Shown piece by piece: positions 1 through 11,541 of a stretch of 64,000 nucleotides of DNA. Under the pieces are notes generated by a model. That model was not told the origin of the DNA, did not search any database, and saw only the letters and a list, made by a program, of their open reading frames with translations. The translations under genes were made by a program, and so were the position numbers. Every line of letters begins with the position of its first letter. Within the stretch, counting starts at the first letter, position 1. The stretch comes from Armigeres subalbatus (taxonomy: Eukaryota; Arthropoda; Insecta; Diptera; Culicidae): positions 399,666,591 through 399,730,590 of the forward strand of contig NC_085141.1 in the NCBI RefSeq assembly GCF_024139115.2, in the 5' to 3' direction.

Positions 1-298
1 TTGGAGTTACTCCAGGAGCACTCACAGGTTTTGATCCAGTAGCTCCCACTGGAATTTACACTGGAATTGCTTCAGAAGCTTGTTCAGAAGTTCTTTTAGA
101 ATTTCTCCAGGAGTTCCTCTTGGAAAAGCTACATGAGTTCCCACTGAAATTGATCCAGGAGCTCCTCTTGAAATTGCTTCCGCAGTTCTCTTGAAATTGC
201 TTCAGCAGTTCTTGTAGAATTGCTCCAGGAGTTCCTGCCGAAATCGCTCTAGGAGTGTCCACTGGAATTGCTCCAGGAGTTCTACTATTTCCCAAATT
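1..298. repeat. Degenerate 24-bp satellite array, consensus type 1
   Basis: Diverged tandem units of about 24 bp built around GGAATTGCTCCAGGAGTTCC, read on the plus strand. Units differ by substitutions and small indels but keep the alternation of a GGAATTGCTCC half and an AGGAGTTCC half. Open frames here are by-products of a period divisible by three. No gene is seen. Confidence 0.85.
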
Positions 299-825
299 TG
301 AATTAAGCTCTAAATACTGAACAATTGCACAACTGAAATTATCGCTTATCAGTACCCCTCGCCGATGATTTGAGGCACAAAGGTACCGAATTTCGCAAAA
401 CCCAACTGACAAAAGTTTTGAATTTTTCCAACGATCATTTTGATGTAATAAAATGTATATGTCACCGCAATAAATTTTGCAGGAAGCTCTTTTTACTTCA
501 ACCAAGTTTTTTAAATTCCATACAAAAGTTACCATTTCGGGAGAGCAGCCAACAGCATATTTTCTTGTGGCGCACGACAGGAAAGGAGCGATGAGAGCGA
601 TAGAAAGTCCGTCTACTTTGTATCTAGCGTGACACTAGAAAAAAGCGTATTCCTATATGTGAACACGAAGATATCAAATATAGGAATGAGATGAGATAAA
701 CAATTGAAAATAAATAAGACAAAAAAGACAAATCAAACAAATAAGCCAAATTAAACAAATAAGACCAATAAAACAAATAAAGCAAATAAGACAAATAAGA
801 CAAATAGGACAAATAAGACAAATTC
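299..825. other. Non-satellite gap, no gene; short ACAAATAAG-type repeat at its end
   Basis: The 24-bp pattern stops near 298 and returns near 826. Between them the sequence is AT-rich with no convincing coding region. From about 697 to 826 it becomes a short imperfect tandem repeat of ACAAATAAG-like units. No terminal inverted repeats or target duplication were found that would make this a defined insertion. Confidence 0.5.
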
Positions 826-1545
826 TTTCGGAAGTTCCTCCAGGAGTTCCTTCGAAAGTTTCTCCTGGAATTCCTAAGGAAGTTCCTCCAGGAATTCCCA
901 AAGAAGTTCCTCCAGCAATTCATTCGGAAGTTCTTCCAGGAATTCCTAAGAAAGTCCTCCAGGAATTCCTTCGGAATGTTCTTCCAGGAATTCCTCCGGA
1001 AGTTCCTCCAGGAATTCATTCGGAAGTTCTTCCAGGAATTCCTTCGGAAGTTCATCCAGGAATTCCTTCGGAAGTTCCTTCAGGAATTCCTTCGGAAGTT
1101 CCTTCAGGAATTCCTTCGGAAGTTCCTCCAGGAATTCTTTCGGAAGTTCCTCCAGTAATTCCTTCGGAAGTTCCTCCAGGAATTCCTTCGGAAGATCCTC
1201 CAGGAATTCCTTCGAAAGTTCCTCCAGGAATTCCTTCGGAAGTTCCTCCAGAAATTCCTTCGGAAGTTCTTCCAGAAATTCCTTTGGTAGTTCTTCCAGG
1301 AATAACTTCGGAAAATCCTCCAGGCATTCTTTCGGAAGTTCCTCCAGGGATTCCTTCGGAAGTTCCTCCAGGGATTCCTTCGAAAGTTCTTCCAGGAATT
1401 CCTTCAGAAGTTCTTCCAGGAATTCCTTCTGAAGCTCTTCCAGGGATTCCTTCGGAAGTTCCTCCAGGAATTCCTTCGGAAGTTCCTCCAGGAATTCCTT
1501 CGGAAGTTTCTCCAGGAATTCCTTCGGAACTTCCTCCGAAGTTTC
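826..1545. repeat. Diverged 24-bp minisatellite, AGTTCCTCCAGGAATTCCTTCGG type
   Basis: About 30 units of 24 bp with consensus near AGTTCCTCCAGGAATT followed by CCTTCGGA. It merges smoothly into the more homogeneous block that follows, so it reads as an older or less homogenised flank of the same array. Long frames on both strands (Pro/Glu/Phe- or Arg/Asn-rich) come from the repeat and lack any gene-like composition change. Confidence 0.85.
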
Positions 1546-2455
1546 TCCGGAATTCCTCCGGGAATTCCTTCGGAAGTTCCTCCGGAAGTTTCTCCGGGAA
1601 TTCCTCCGAGAATTCCTCCGGAAGTTCCTCCGGGAATTCCTCCGGAAGTTCCTCCGGGAATTCCTCCGGAAGTTCCTCCGGGAATTCCTCCGGGAATCCC
1701 TCCGGAAGTTCCTCCGGGAATTCCTCCGGAAGTTCCTCCGGGAATTCCTCCGGAAGTTCCTCCGGGAATTCCTCCGGAAGTTCCTCCGGGAATTCCTCCG
1801 GAAGTTCCTCCGGGAATTCCTCCGGAAGTTCCTCCGGGAATTCCTCCGGAAGTTCCTCCGGGAATTCCTCCGGAAGTTCCTCCGGAAGTTCCTCCGGAAG
1901 TTCCTCCGGGAATTCCTCCGGAAGTTCCTCCGGGAATTCCTCCGGGAATTCCTCCGGAAGTTCCTCCGGGAATTCCTCCGGAAGTTCCTCCGGGAATTCC
2001 TCCGGAAGTTCCTCCGGGAGTTCCTCCGGAAGTTCCTCCGGGAATTCCTCCGGAAGTTCCTCCGGGAATTCCTCCGGAAGTTCCTCCGGGAATTCCTCCG
2101 GAAGTTCCTCCGGGAATTCCTCCGGAAGTTCCTCCGGAAGTTCATTCCTCCGGAAGTTCCTCCGAGAATTTCTCGGAAGTTCTTCCAGGAATTCCTTCGG
2201 AAGTTTCTCCAGGAATTCCATCATAAGTTCCTCCAGGAATTCCATCATAAGTTCCTCCAGGAATTCCTTCGGAAGTTCCTCCAGAAATTCCTTCGGAAGT
2301 TCCTCCAGAAATTCCTTCGGAAGTTCCTCCAGAAATTCCTCCGGAAGTTCCTCCGGGAATTCCTCCGGAAGTTCCTCCGGGAATTCCTCCGGAAGTTCCT
2401 CCGGGAATTCCTCCGGAAGTTCCTCCGGGAATTCCTCCGGAAGGAGGAAGGAACT
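1546..2455. repeat. Homogeneous dimeric 12+12 bp minisatellite
   Basis: The core of the array. Two 12-mers, CCTCCGGAAGTT and CCTCCGGGAATT, alternate to make a 24-bp unit, with occasional doublets of the same 12-mer (for example around 1880-1905 and 1945). Unit identity is very high from about 1620 to 2150, which suggests recent homogenisation by slippage or unequal exchange. Each unit carries CCGG. The strand-symmetric pattern keeps several frames open for hundreds of codons at once; that is a property of a 24-bp repeat, not evidence of a protein. Confidence 0.9.
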
Positions 2456-3846
2456 TCCGGAGGAATTCTCGAAGGAACTTCCGGATGAATTCCCGAAGGA
2501 ACTTCCGGAGGAATTCGGAGGAATTTGCTCCTGGAGTTCCTCCTGGAATTGCTTCAGGGGTTTTCTTAGAATTCCTCCAGGAGATCCCCTAAGAATTGAT
2601 CCAGGAGTTCCCACTGGTTCAAGAGGTTCATCTTGGAATTGCTCCATGAGTGGAATTGCTCCATGAGTGGAATTGCTCCATGAGCTCCTACTGGAACTGT
2701 TTCAGCAGTTCTTATAGAATTCCTCCAGATGTTCCTCCTAGCATACCCAAGCAACCAAAAGTACGGATAAGATGGGATGTATTGGCTTATTCAGCTTGCA
2801 TTTTAAGTAATTTTTTGTATGGCTGGAGCGCAAAAGTGAACTTTGAAGTTCTGTTAAGGTGTTTGGAACTCGAAGTGAACCAAGAGTGAACTTATCGGTT
2901 AGGAACAAATTTAAGTAAAATGTGAACTTTTGGTTGCTTGGGTAGCTACAGGAGCTCCTTCGAAATCGCTCAAGGAGTTTGTTTACAATTTCTCCAAGAG
3001 TTCCCCTTTGCGATTGCTCCAGGAGTTCCCACTTCATTTGCTTCAGGAGTTCCCACTGGAACTGTTTCAGCAGTTCTTATAGAATTCCTCCTAGCATATC
3101 TACAGGAGCTCCTATCGAAATCGCTCAGGGAGTTTCCATTGGAATTGCTTCAGCAGTTTGTTTAGAATTTCTCCAAGAGTTCCCCTTTGCGATTGCTCCA
3201 GGAGTTCCCACTTCATTTGCTTCAGGAGTCCCCACTGGAGTTGCTTCAACAGTTCTCGCTTAACTTTTCAAAAGGACCTAAGTAACATTTTATTCATGAA
3301 TTAATTTGAATAGCGCAATCAACAGAACAGCATGAAAGCTATTGATTGCAGTATTCAAATTAAATCATGAAAAAAATGTTACTTAGGTCCGTTTGAAAAG
3401 TTAAGCGAGAGTTCTTTTTGAAATCCTCTTGAAGTTCCTCTTGGAATAACTCCAGAATTTTTCATTGCTATTGCTTCAAAATTTCCCACTGGAATGGCTT
3501 CAGCAATTCTTTTAGAATTCCTCCAGGAGTGTCCCTTGGAATTGCTCCAGGAGTTCCATTTAGGATTGCTCCAGAAGTTCTCACTGAAATTACTGCAGGA
3601 GCTCCCGTTGGAATTGATCTAGGAGCTCTCACTGGAATTCCTCCAGGAGTTCCTATCGAAATCGCTCTTGGAATTTGGAATTGCTTCAGGATTTTTTTGA
3701 ATTCCTACAGGAGTTCCCTTTTGGAGTTGCTTCAGGAGCTCTCACTACATAAGTAGTTCTCTTGGAATTCCTGAAGGAGTTCCTCTTGAATTGGCTTCAA
3801 CAGTTCTTCAAGAATTCCTTCAGCAGTTCCCACTGTAATTGATCTA
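2456..3846. repeat. Degenerate 24-bp satellite array, continued
   Basis: Same type 1 consensus as the window start, more diverged, interrupted by non-repeat sequence at about 2750-2945 and by the MITE at 3255-3409. No gene. Confidence 0.8.
3255..3409. mobile_element. 155-bp foldback MITE, copy 1, with 4-bp target duplication
   Basis: Ends are CTCGCTTAACTTTTCAAA and its reverse complement. The arms extend through a GGACCTAAGTAACATTTT segment so most of the element folds back on itself. It is flanked by AGTT on both sides (3251-3254 and 3410-3413). A second copy of exactly the same length lies at 38753-38907 with its own 4-bp duplication. It interrupts the satellite, so it is younger than the array. 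Confidence 0.9.
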
Positions 3847-5217
3847 CACAGAAAGAAAATTCATTATTGAAATTAAAAAAACCATTGGTAATAATAAAAA
3901 GTTGCGTTGGTTCTTTTTCGTAGAGAGTTGCAAATGTTCAGAATAAAAGTACGTTGACTTTTGCAACCGCTATGTTTCGAAAGTTGCATTTCATTCTAAA
4001 ATTAAAAGTTTGAACTTTTAAAACAAAATTGAAGAACTGTCAAAAAGAAATTATCAAATCGTCAATAAAAGAGTGGAATAGATTTATAAAAGAAAGACAG
4101 TTTCATCCGCCAAAAAAGGAGACTCCCACCCACCCCTTACCCATTCACATTTTCTTTCGTATTTTTACTACATAATAATAATAGATTTTGTTTATTTTAT
4201 TTCATAGTTTAAATCAACATGTAGGCTCCAAAAAATCTGCAAAGTCGCTTGTTGGGTGTGCATTGCATAAGATGTTTTGCCGTTTGGTTTAACAATTTGA
4301 GGAAGAAACTGTAAAAATAAAGAAATTTTCGCATTCTATTAAATCTTGCATTCCGTAAAATTACGTCAAGGACACTGCGCAATACAACAAAACTTCCGAC
4401 GGAAACGGCGAGATTGGACAGATACATTTTCAGTCAAATCCTACTGCTTCCATATCCGTTTCGTTCCATTGCGTTAGTGGGTTAGGTATTTTTGTCTGAC
4501 ATTTTCATGCTGTTACACAATAATATTATGACCTACCTTTCCAATTCCGTGGGTTATTCACTGCTCCTAGCACCGCTTTTCCCTCGGCTTTTCCGGAACT
4601 CATGATTGAGGAGATAATTAAAAGTTTACCGCGACTTGGAGCTGTTGTCGCCGTTCGCAGTCAAGAAGTTTCGCGACGAATAGAGGCGAAAACCTGGGAC
4701 GCAAAAACGACGATGCACACGGAGAGATAGATACTGCGGGAGTTTTTCTAAAAATTAATGGACAAAACATAATTTTATTCACAATGGGAAAAAAAGTTTT
4801 ATAATTAACACATGTTATTGTCCTAAATGTTGTACGAAAGTAATAGTCATATAAAAAATAGACAAATTCAACCAATAACATAGATGACAATCTAAATAAA
4901 TATATGTACATCTCGATAAATTTTATAATTATTACCATCTGATAGTCCATAGTGGAACTAGGTAAACAGAAGTAAACGATGTTCTCGATGTTCGCTCTTC
5001 CTGTTCTCCCTCGAAATTCAGAAATTTTGACAGATCTACAATTTTCTAGTTGAATGGATGAACTTTTATTTTTACAATGGGAACAGAAAAGAAAAACTTT
5101 AAAAATAAGAAAATTACTTTGAAATGGATCAATTTCATTTTCATTTCTGAAAATACGGAGCACTTTTCAAATGTAAAGTGCATAATATTCTGTGGAACAA
5201 TGTTTGTTTTTTGTGTG
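3847..5217. mobile_element. Probable TA-flanked insertion in the satellite, no intact gene
   Basis: The satellite phrase GATCTAGGAG is split here: TA at 3845-3846 and TA at 5218-5219 bracket 1.37 kb of unrelated AT-rich DNA. The ends, CACAGAAAGAAAATTC and the reverse complement of the right end CACACAAAAAACAAAC, are only loosely similar, so the terminal repeats are weak. A 181-codon minus-strand frame (4618-5163) has no recognisable domain, with low-complexity composition, and is not called as a gene. Confidence 0.5.
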
Positions 5218-5219
5218 TA

Positions 5220-6725
5220 GGAGTTCCCAGTTTTCTCAGAATTCCTCCAGGAGCTCCCCTTGGAATTTCTCCAGGAGTTCGCACTGGTTCAAGAGATTCC
5301 TCTTGGAATTGTTCCAGGAGTTCACACTGCAATTGCTCCATGAGTTCCTACTGGAACTGCTTCAGCAGTTCTTGTAGAATACCTCCAGGAGTTCCTCCTA
5401 GAATAGCTCCAGGAGCTCCTATCGAAATCGCTCTAAGAGTTTTCACTGGATTTGCTTCAGCAGTTCTTTTAGAATTTCTCCAGTAGTTTCCCTTGGAATT
5501 CCTCCAGGAGTTCCCTTGGATTTGCTCCAGGAGCTCTCACTGGATTTGTTCCAGAAGCTCTCACTGGAATTACATAAGTAGTTCTCTTGGAATTCCTCTG
5601 GGATTTATTCTTGGAATTGCTTCAACAGTTCATCAAGAATTCCTCCAGCAGTTCCCTCTGGAGTTGCTCCAGAAGTTCATATTGGAATTGATCCAGGAGT
5701 TTCCAATGGAGCTTAAGCAGTTTTCTTAGAATTCCTCCAGATCTCTCATGTGAATTGCTACAGGTGTTCTCGCTGGAATTACTTCAGCAGCTATCATGGA
5801 ATTCCTAGGAGATCCCTTTGGAATTACTAACGGAGTCCTTCTGAAATTGCACCAGGAGTTCCTATCGAAATCGCTCTAGGAGTTCCTACTGAAAGTTCTT
5901 CAGCAGTTTTCTTAGAATTTCTCCAGGAGATCCCCTTGGAATTGGTCCAGGAGTTCTCACTAATTCAAGAGGCTCCTTTTGGAATTGCTCCCTCCCTCTT
6001 CTATCGAAATCGCTCTAGGAGTTTGCTGGCATTGCTTCAGCAATTCTTCTAAAATTTCTCCAGGACTCCCCCTTGGAATTGCTCCGGAGTTCCCACTGCA
6101 ATTGCTCCATGAGTTCCTCTTGGGATTGCTTCAACAGTTCTTTTAGAAATCCTCCAGAACTTTCCTTTGGATTTGCTCTAGAAGCTATCATTGGAAATTG
6201 CTCCATTGGTTCCCATCGGAACTACTTCAGCAGTTCTTGTAGAGTTCCTCCAGAAGTTCCTATCAAAATCACTCTAGGAGATTCTACAAGAATTGCTTTA
6301 TCAGTTCGTTTAGAATTCCTTCAGGTGTTCCACTTGGAATTGTTCCTTCCCTTGGAATTGCTCCAGGAGTTCTCACTGGAACAGCTGATCTCTTGGAATT
6401 CCTCCAGGAGATCCCTCTCCAGAAGTTCTTCTTGGGCATTGATTCAACCGTTCTTTTTGAATTCCTCCATTCCTCCCTTTGGAATTGCTCCAGGAGCTCT
6501 CAACGGAATTACTCCAGGAGTTCCTTCTAAAATTGCTGAAATCGCTCTAGGAGTTCCTAATGGAGTTGCTTCGGTGGTGCTTTTAAAATTTCTCCAGTAG
6601 TTTCATTTGGAATTACTTTAAGAGTTCCCACTGGACTTGCTTCAGCAGTTATTTTGGATTTTTTCCAGGTGTTCCCCTTAAAATTGCTCCAGTACCTCTC
6701 ACAGAAATTTACCCAGAAGTTCCCA
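5220..6725. repeat. Degenerate 24-bp satellite array, type 1, resumed
   Basis: Continuation of the type 1 array beyond the 3847-5217 insertion: GGAATTGCTCCAGGAGTTCC-like units with phrases such as ATCGAAATCGCTCTAGGAGT recurring. No gene. Confidence 0.85.
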
Positions 6726-7790
6726 GTCCCATCTTTCCGCTGAGAATCATTCCGGGATTCCATAGAGAATTTTTCCGAAATTCCGCTGGGAATCATTCCG
6801 GAATTATGCTGGGAGTTGTAGTGAGATTTCGCTGGAAATCATTAAGGAATCCTTCCGGAATTCTTCCTGGACTCCAGGAAACCCTTCTGGAATTCTGCTG
6901 AGATGCTATCCACGTTTTCGCACAGAATTCTTTCGAAATTCCGCAGAAAACCCTTCCGGAATTTCGCTGGGAAGATTTCCTGCCCGCATAATAAAAAACA
7001 ACATGTTATATGGTCAGAATCATTATTACGATGTAAGATATAGCTTCACAGTTTACGTTGCGGTTATCGAATACTTTTCGATCGATTCAACCATAACTGC
7101 TCGACATCATCACTAAATGTCAACATATAACATGCTGTCTCTTAAATGTTCTTTATTTCCTGCATTATATGTCAACATTTTATCATACTGTTGAGCGAAA
7201 ATTTTGCACGCGAAAACAGACGATTTTTTATGGTGACATAACTTAACAACCCATTAAACATATTGTTATTTGTCAAATAACCGTACCACAAACTGTTAAA
7301 ACTTTATATGAGATTGTTCATTTACAGTTGTCAACAGTAAAGGATACTGTTGTCGACCGCACGGGAAAATATCCATGTACAGTTTGTAATTATGCGGGTG
7401 GATTCCGTTGGGATTCCGCTGGAAATCCTTCTGGGCTTCCGTTGGGATTTTTTTTCAGTATTCTGGGCATAATTCCGTGTCCTCGCTGAGAATCCTGCCG
7501 GGAATCTGCTGATTTTTTCGGTATTCTACTGGGAATCGCTCCGGGACTTCGGAATTCTGCTGAAAATCCTTCCGATGTTTCGCTGGAAATCCTTTCCAAA
7601 TTTCGCAGAATCCTTTTAGAATACCCTGGGATTCCTTCCGGGACTCCACACATTCCTGTAGTTCGCAGAGATTCATTCCAGGAACAGCCCCGAATCAGTT
7701 CGTTATCATGACAGCTTGCGAAAAAATCTTTCACGGTATGATACATATTGTAGATGTATACAGGGTTGATAAGTGAAAGATTTATTCATT
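6726..7790. repeat. 24-bp satellite array, consensus type 2
   Basis: The consensus changes to units like CCGCTGGGAATCATTCCGG and TTCCGGAATTCTGCTGG while the spacing stays near 24 bp. The block is split by the MITE at 6983-7398. No gene. Confidence 0.75.
6983..7398. mobile_element. 416-bp MITE with CCCGCATAAT terminal repeats
   Basis: Left end CCCGCATAAT (6983-6992) and right end ATTATGCGGG (7389-7398) are perfect inverted repeats. The interior is AT-rich (ATGTTATATG, CATATAACATG) and encodes nothing. The type 2 satellite continues on both sides. No clear target duplication could be read. Confidence 0.75.
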
Positions 7791-9423
7791 ATCTTTTGGA
7801 TTCAATCCCTGATTTCGATTTGATGAGAATCCGCAAATTATTTAATCGAAAATCCTTAAAGAAATCCGATGGGACTCTTTGAAGCACTCCGGTATGACTG
7901 AAACTTCCAAATGATTTCAATGGGAATCCGCACATAATTTCACTGAGAATCATAAAAATAATTAATCGACAATCCATAAAGCACTTTATTACCCGAGCAG
8001 GTACGACGACCTCTATAACAGAAGTTGGTAGGAACTTGGCTTGCATAAGGTAAAAACAAAAAATAACAAAAATGAATGCAAATGAATAACAAATACTATG
8101 CTCAAATATTTGAATACCACACGAATAATAATTTGTTATGCGTTCGGTATTGTAATAAGTGAATGAGTTAGGCTTGAATTAGTTTGCATATTATTTTTAG
8201 ATATTATTTGTTTCAGCACATAAACAGTTATGCACACCTAGTTCATACCAGTGTAAGGTATCAATAACAGGGTGGAGTATAATAGATTTATTTACTCCTG
8301 CTCGGATTTGAATCCCCTAACGATTCCATTGGGATATGCTGAATCATTCCGACAACAATCTCCAAATAATTTCAATTGAAGTATCCAAACGATTGCAATG
8401 GGAATCTCCAAATGATTTGGTTGAGAATCATAAAAGAAATCCATTGAGAATCCTTAAAGCACTTGGTTTTGAACTATGAACGATTCCATTGGATTTTCCT
8501 GAAATACTCCGACATCTATCCCCAAACGATTCCATCGGGATTTTCTGAAACATTTCGACATGAATCCTCAAAGTAAACCAATGGAATCTCCTGAAGGATT
8601 CCGACATGAATCCCCAAACGACGTCAATGGGAATCCCCTAATAATTCCATTGAGAATCCTCAAAGAAAACCATTAGAAATCCCTAAAGCATTCCGTTAGA
8701 AATCCACAAACGATTTCATTGGGATTTACTAAAAAAAATGCGACATAAATCCTCAAACGATTCCCCAAATTATTCCATTGAGAATATTCGAAGGAATCCA
8801 TTGAGAATCCCTAAAGCACTCCGTTATGAATTCCCAAACGATTCAATTTTGATTTCCTAAAATAATCCGACATGAATCCCATTGGGATTACATGAAGCAT
8901 TCCGACATGAATACGCAAACGATTTCCAGAAGAACACCGACAAAAATCCTCAAACGATTTCAATGAGAAACCCCAAACGATTCCATTGGAAATTCCTGAA
9001 TGATTCCGACATGAATCCCCAAACGATTTCAATTGAAATCTCTAAACGATTACAATGGGAATCCCTAAAACATTCCACTGAGAATCTTCGAAGGAATGTA
9101 TTGGGAATCCCTAAAGAACTCCGTTATGAATCCCCAAATGATTTCAATTGAAATCTCCAAACGATTGCAATGGGAATCCTCAAAATATTCCGCCGAGAAT
9201 CTTCAAAGAAATCCATTGGGTATCCTTAAAGCACTCCGTTTTGAATTTCTAAACGATTCCATTGGGATTTCCTTAAGGATTTCAACGTGAATCTCCAAAC
9301 GATTTCAATTGAAATCTCCAATCCAATCCAATTGAAATCTCCAATCTCCAGAGCTAACAAGTTTTACATTGACTCTATTGACTCTAACAGCCCTATGTAG
9401 CCGAATAGGCAAAATATAGTGCT
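7791..9423. repeat. 24-bp satellite array, consensus type 3
   Basis: Units like AATCCCCAAACGATTCCATTGGG, still close to 24 bp. The segment 8046-8290 is AT-rich and not clearly repetitive. Phrases such as CAAACGATTTCAATTG and CCTAAAGCACTCCGTTATGAA recur many times. Short open frames are repeat translations. Confidence 0.8.
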
Positions 9424-9431
9424 ATGTATAG

Positions 9432-10198
9432 TAGGGTGGTTCAAAAAATCGATTTTGCTCCACGGTGCTCATCTGATTCTTTACCATGTTCTGAGTGTCC
9501 TCTGAAAATTTGAGCTCATTTGGATTAAAACTGATTTAGCACAAGCCGTTTCAAGTTTGCATGCAAATTAGTATGGGGAAATTTCTTTTTTCATTATACT
9601 GTTAATGACGCTTCCCCATCAAGCGCATGTTAAAAAAAAACCTACGTAGCTAAAAGGAATACTCAACTGCTTTCACTCAGTGAAAACCGCATCTCAATTA
9701 ATCGTTCCAATAATTAGTAATCGAATTTAATCTATATCGTGGTTTTCTGGAGTTAATTGCATAACTCCTCAACAGGCAACATTGCTGCTCGTGGCGCGAA
9801 AGATAGCACACACAAATTCAGGCTACTATGTTGCACTGCACATTTCAGTGATGCCCTCGAAGAAGTTTAACGATCATGACTAAAGATTCGCAACCTGTCT
9901 TAAAATCGATTACTAATTATTAGGACGATCAATCAACATGCGGTTTTCGTTGGGTGAAAGCTGTTGAGTATCCCTTTTAGCTATATAGGTTTTCTTTTAA
10001 CCTGCGCCTAATGGGGAAACGTCATTAACAGTATAATGAAAAAAATAATTTCCCCATACTAATTTGCATGCAAACTTGAAACGGCTTGTGCTAAATCAGT
10101 TTTAATCCAAATGAGCTCAAATTTTCAGAGGACACTCAGAACATGGTAAAGAATCAAATGAGCACTGTGGAGCAAAATCGACTTTTTGAACCACCCTA
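9432..10198. mobile_element. 767-bp long-armed foldback element with 8-bp target duplication
   Basis: Ends TAGGGTGGTTCAAAAA and its inverted partner ending CCACCCTA. Each arm extends about 180-200 bp (for example GCATGCAAATTAGTATGGGG near 9560 and its reverse complement near 10060). ATGTATAG is duplicated exactly at 9424-9431 and 10199-10206. An 8-bp duplication fits the hAT superfamily, but there is no transposase, so it is non-autonomous. Confidence 0.9.
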
Positions 10199-10345
10199 AT
10201 GTATAGGTTACCTGAGTATGACAATCCTCAGATGATTTCATTGAAAATCCTCAAAGGAATCCATTGGGAATCCCTAAAGCACTCCGTTATGAATCCCCAA
10301 ATTTCATTCAATTGGGATTTCTTCACTCCAAATAATCTAAACGAT

Positions 10346-10561
10346 GTTTCCACCTGAATTTTCAGGTACATTTTACGTGCACACGTAGCTGCAAATGCTT
10401 CAGAAAATTCAGGTGAAACTTACGTGTCCCGTGAATTCTATCCAAAACTCAGGTAGAACTTACCTGATTTTCACGTAGAATGAGAATTCTATCAAAAAAT
10501 CAGGTAAAAGTTACGTGAATTTCAGGTGGAAAAAAATCTACGTGCTTTTTCAGGTGGAAAC
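10346..10561. mobile_element. MITE with GTTTCCACCTGAA terminal repeats and internal ACGTGAA/TCAGGT motifs
   Basis: Left end GTTTCCACCTGAATTTTCAGG and right end TTTTTCAGGTGGAAAC are inverted. The interior repeats TCAGGTAAAAGTTACGTG-like phrases. No coding capacity. The satellite resumes after it. Confidence 0.65.
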
Positions 10562-10875
10562 AACGTGCAGATTTTTTTGGGTGTTGAAGGATTTTAATTG
10601 AAATCTGCTTCAATGGGAATCCGCAAAGGAATCCCTAATGCACTACGTTAAAAATCAATCTGGATAAGCTGAAACATTCCGTTGAATTCCCAAACATTCC
10701 GACATAAATACTCAAACGATTTGCAGATGGATTCCTACATGAATCCCCAATTGAAATATTCAAACGATTATAATGGGAATCCCCAAATCATTCCACTGAG
10801 AATCTTCAAAGGAATCCATTGGGAATCCGTAAAGCACTCCGTTATGAATCCCCAAACGATTTCATTTGGATTTAA

Positions 10876-10991
10876 CCTTTCGGGACTCGCACCGTTGTAA
10901 AAAGTACAACACATTCGAAAAAAGCTCGCTTGTCGTTCACAAGAGGGGCGGGACTGCATGGGTGATCCAGAAGCATGCGAGTCCCGGAAGG
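10876..10991. mobile_element. 116-bp TTAA-flanked MITE (piggyBac-like)
   Basis: Terminal repeats CCTTTCGGGACTCGCA and TGCGAGTCCCGGAAGG. Both sides carry TTAA (10872-10875 and 10992-10995), the target duplication of the piggyBac superfamily. Too short to encode a transposase. Confidence 0.85.
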
Positions 10992-11170
10992 TTAAAAAAA
11001 ACATTTCGACATCGAACGACGTCAATGGGAATCCTCGAAAGATTCCATTGAGAATTCTCAAAGAAATCCCAAAAGCACTGTGAAGCCCACATAGATTCGC
11101 CGAATGATTTTATTTAGAATCTTCGGAAAATCGCTAGGTCGGTTTATTTATATTCCATTAGAGTCCCCAA

Positions 11171-11541
11171 GTCCCTGTAAAATTGATTTATGAATCTCTT
11201 TTGGAATATTTCAAGAATTCCTTTCGCAGCCCTATTTTATTTGGTATCCCAAAGGAATTCACAAGATACTTCTTTCGGACTGTACAACGGTTTCCTTTCA
11301 GAACACAATTCAACTTTTGTAATATTTTTTTTACAGACTGCAGATTGTAAATATGTAGAATCTTCTTCTAAGCAATTGATGCGGCGGAACGGCGACGGAA
11401 ACGGCAAGATTTGACAGTAAGCCCATATATTTTCTGTAAAATTTGTCGTTTAAGTTGCCGTTCCACTGACAAGCTTTAGGACAACAAGAAACAATATTGC
11501 ACTCTGGTACCACCCATAAGCGAATACTCACGTTAAGTTCA
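11171..11541. other. Non-repetitive stretch, no gene seen
   Basis: AT-rich sequence after the satellite ends. Only short frames without recognisable domains. A stretch at about 11383-11420 (GGCGACGGAAACGGCAAGAT) resembles one at about 4395-4425 inside the 3847-5217 insertion, so part of it may be mobile-element debris. Confidence 0.35.

Larger units (their letters stand above)
10207..11170. repeat. 24-bp satellite array, type 3, resumed
   Basis: The same type 3 units as 7791-9423 continue after the 9432-10198 insertion, and are themselves split by two MITEs (10346-10561 and 10876-10991). No gene. Confidence 0.8.

Noticed and set aside
826..2455. CRISPR-like look of the short repeats
   Set aside because: Units are directly tandem with no unique spacers, in a eukaryotic genome.
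1052..2647. 531-codon minus-strand and 460-codon plus-strand open frames (1284-2666)
   Set aside because: Both are translations of the 24-bp minisatellite; several frames on both strands are open together, with no non-repeat domain.
4618..5163. 181-codon minus-strand frame
   Set aside because: No recognisable domain, odd composition, and it lies inside a probable mobile insertion.
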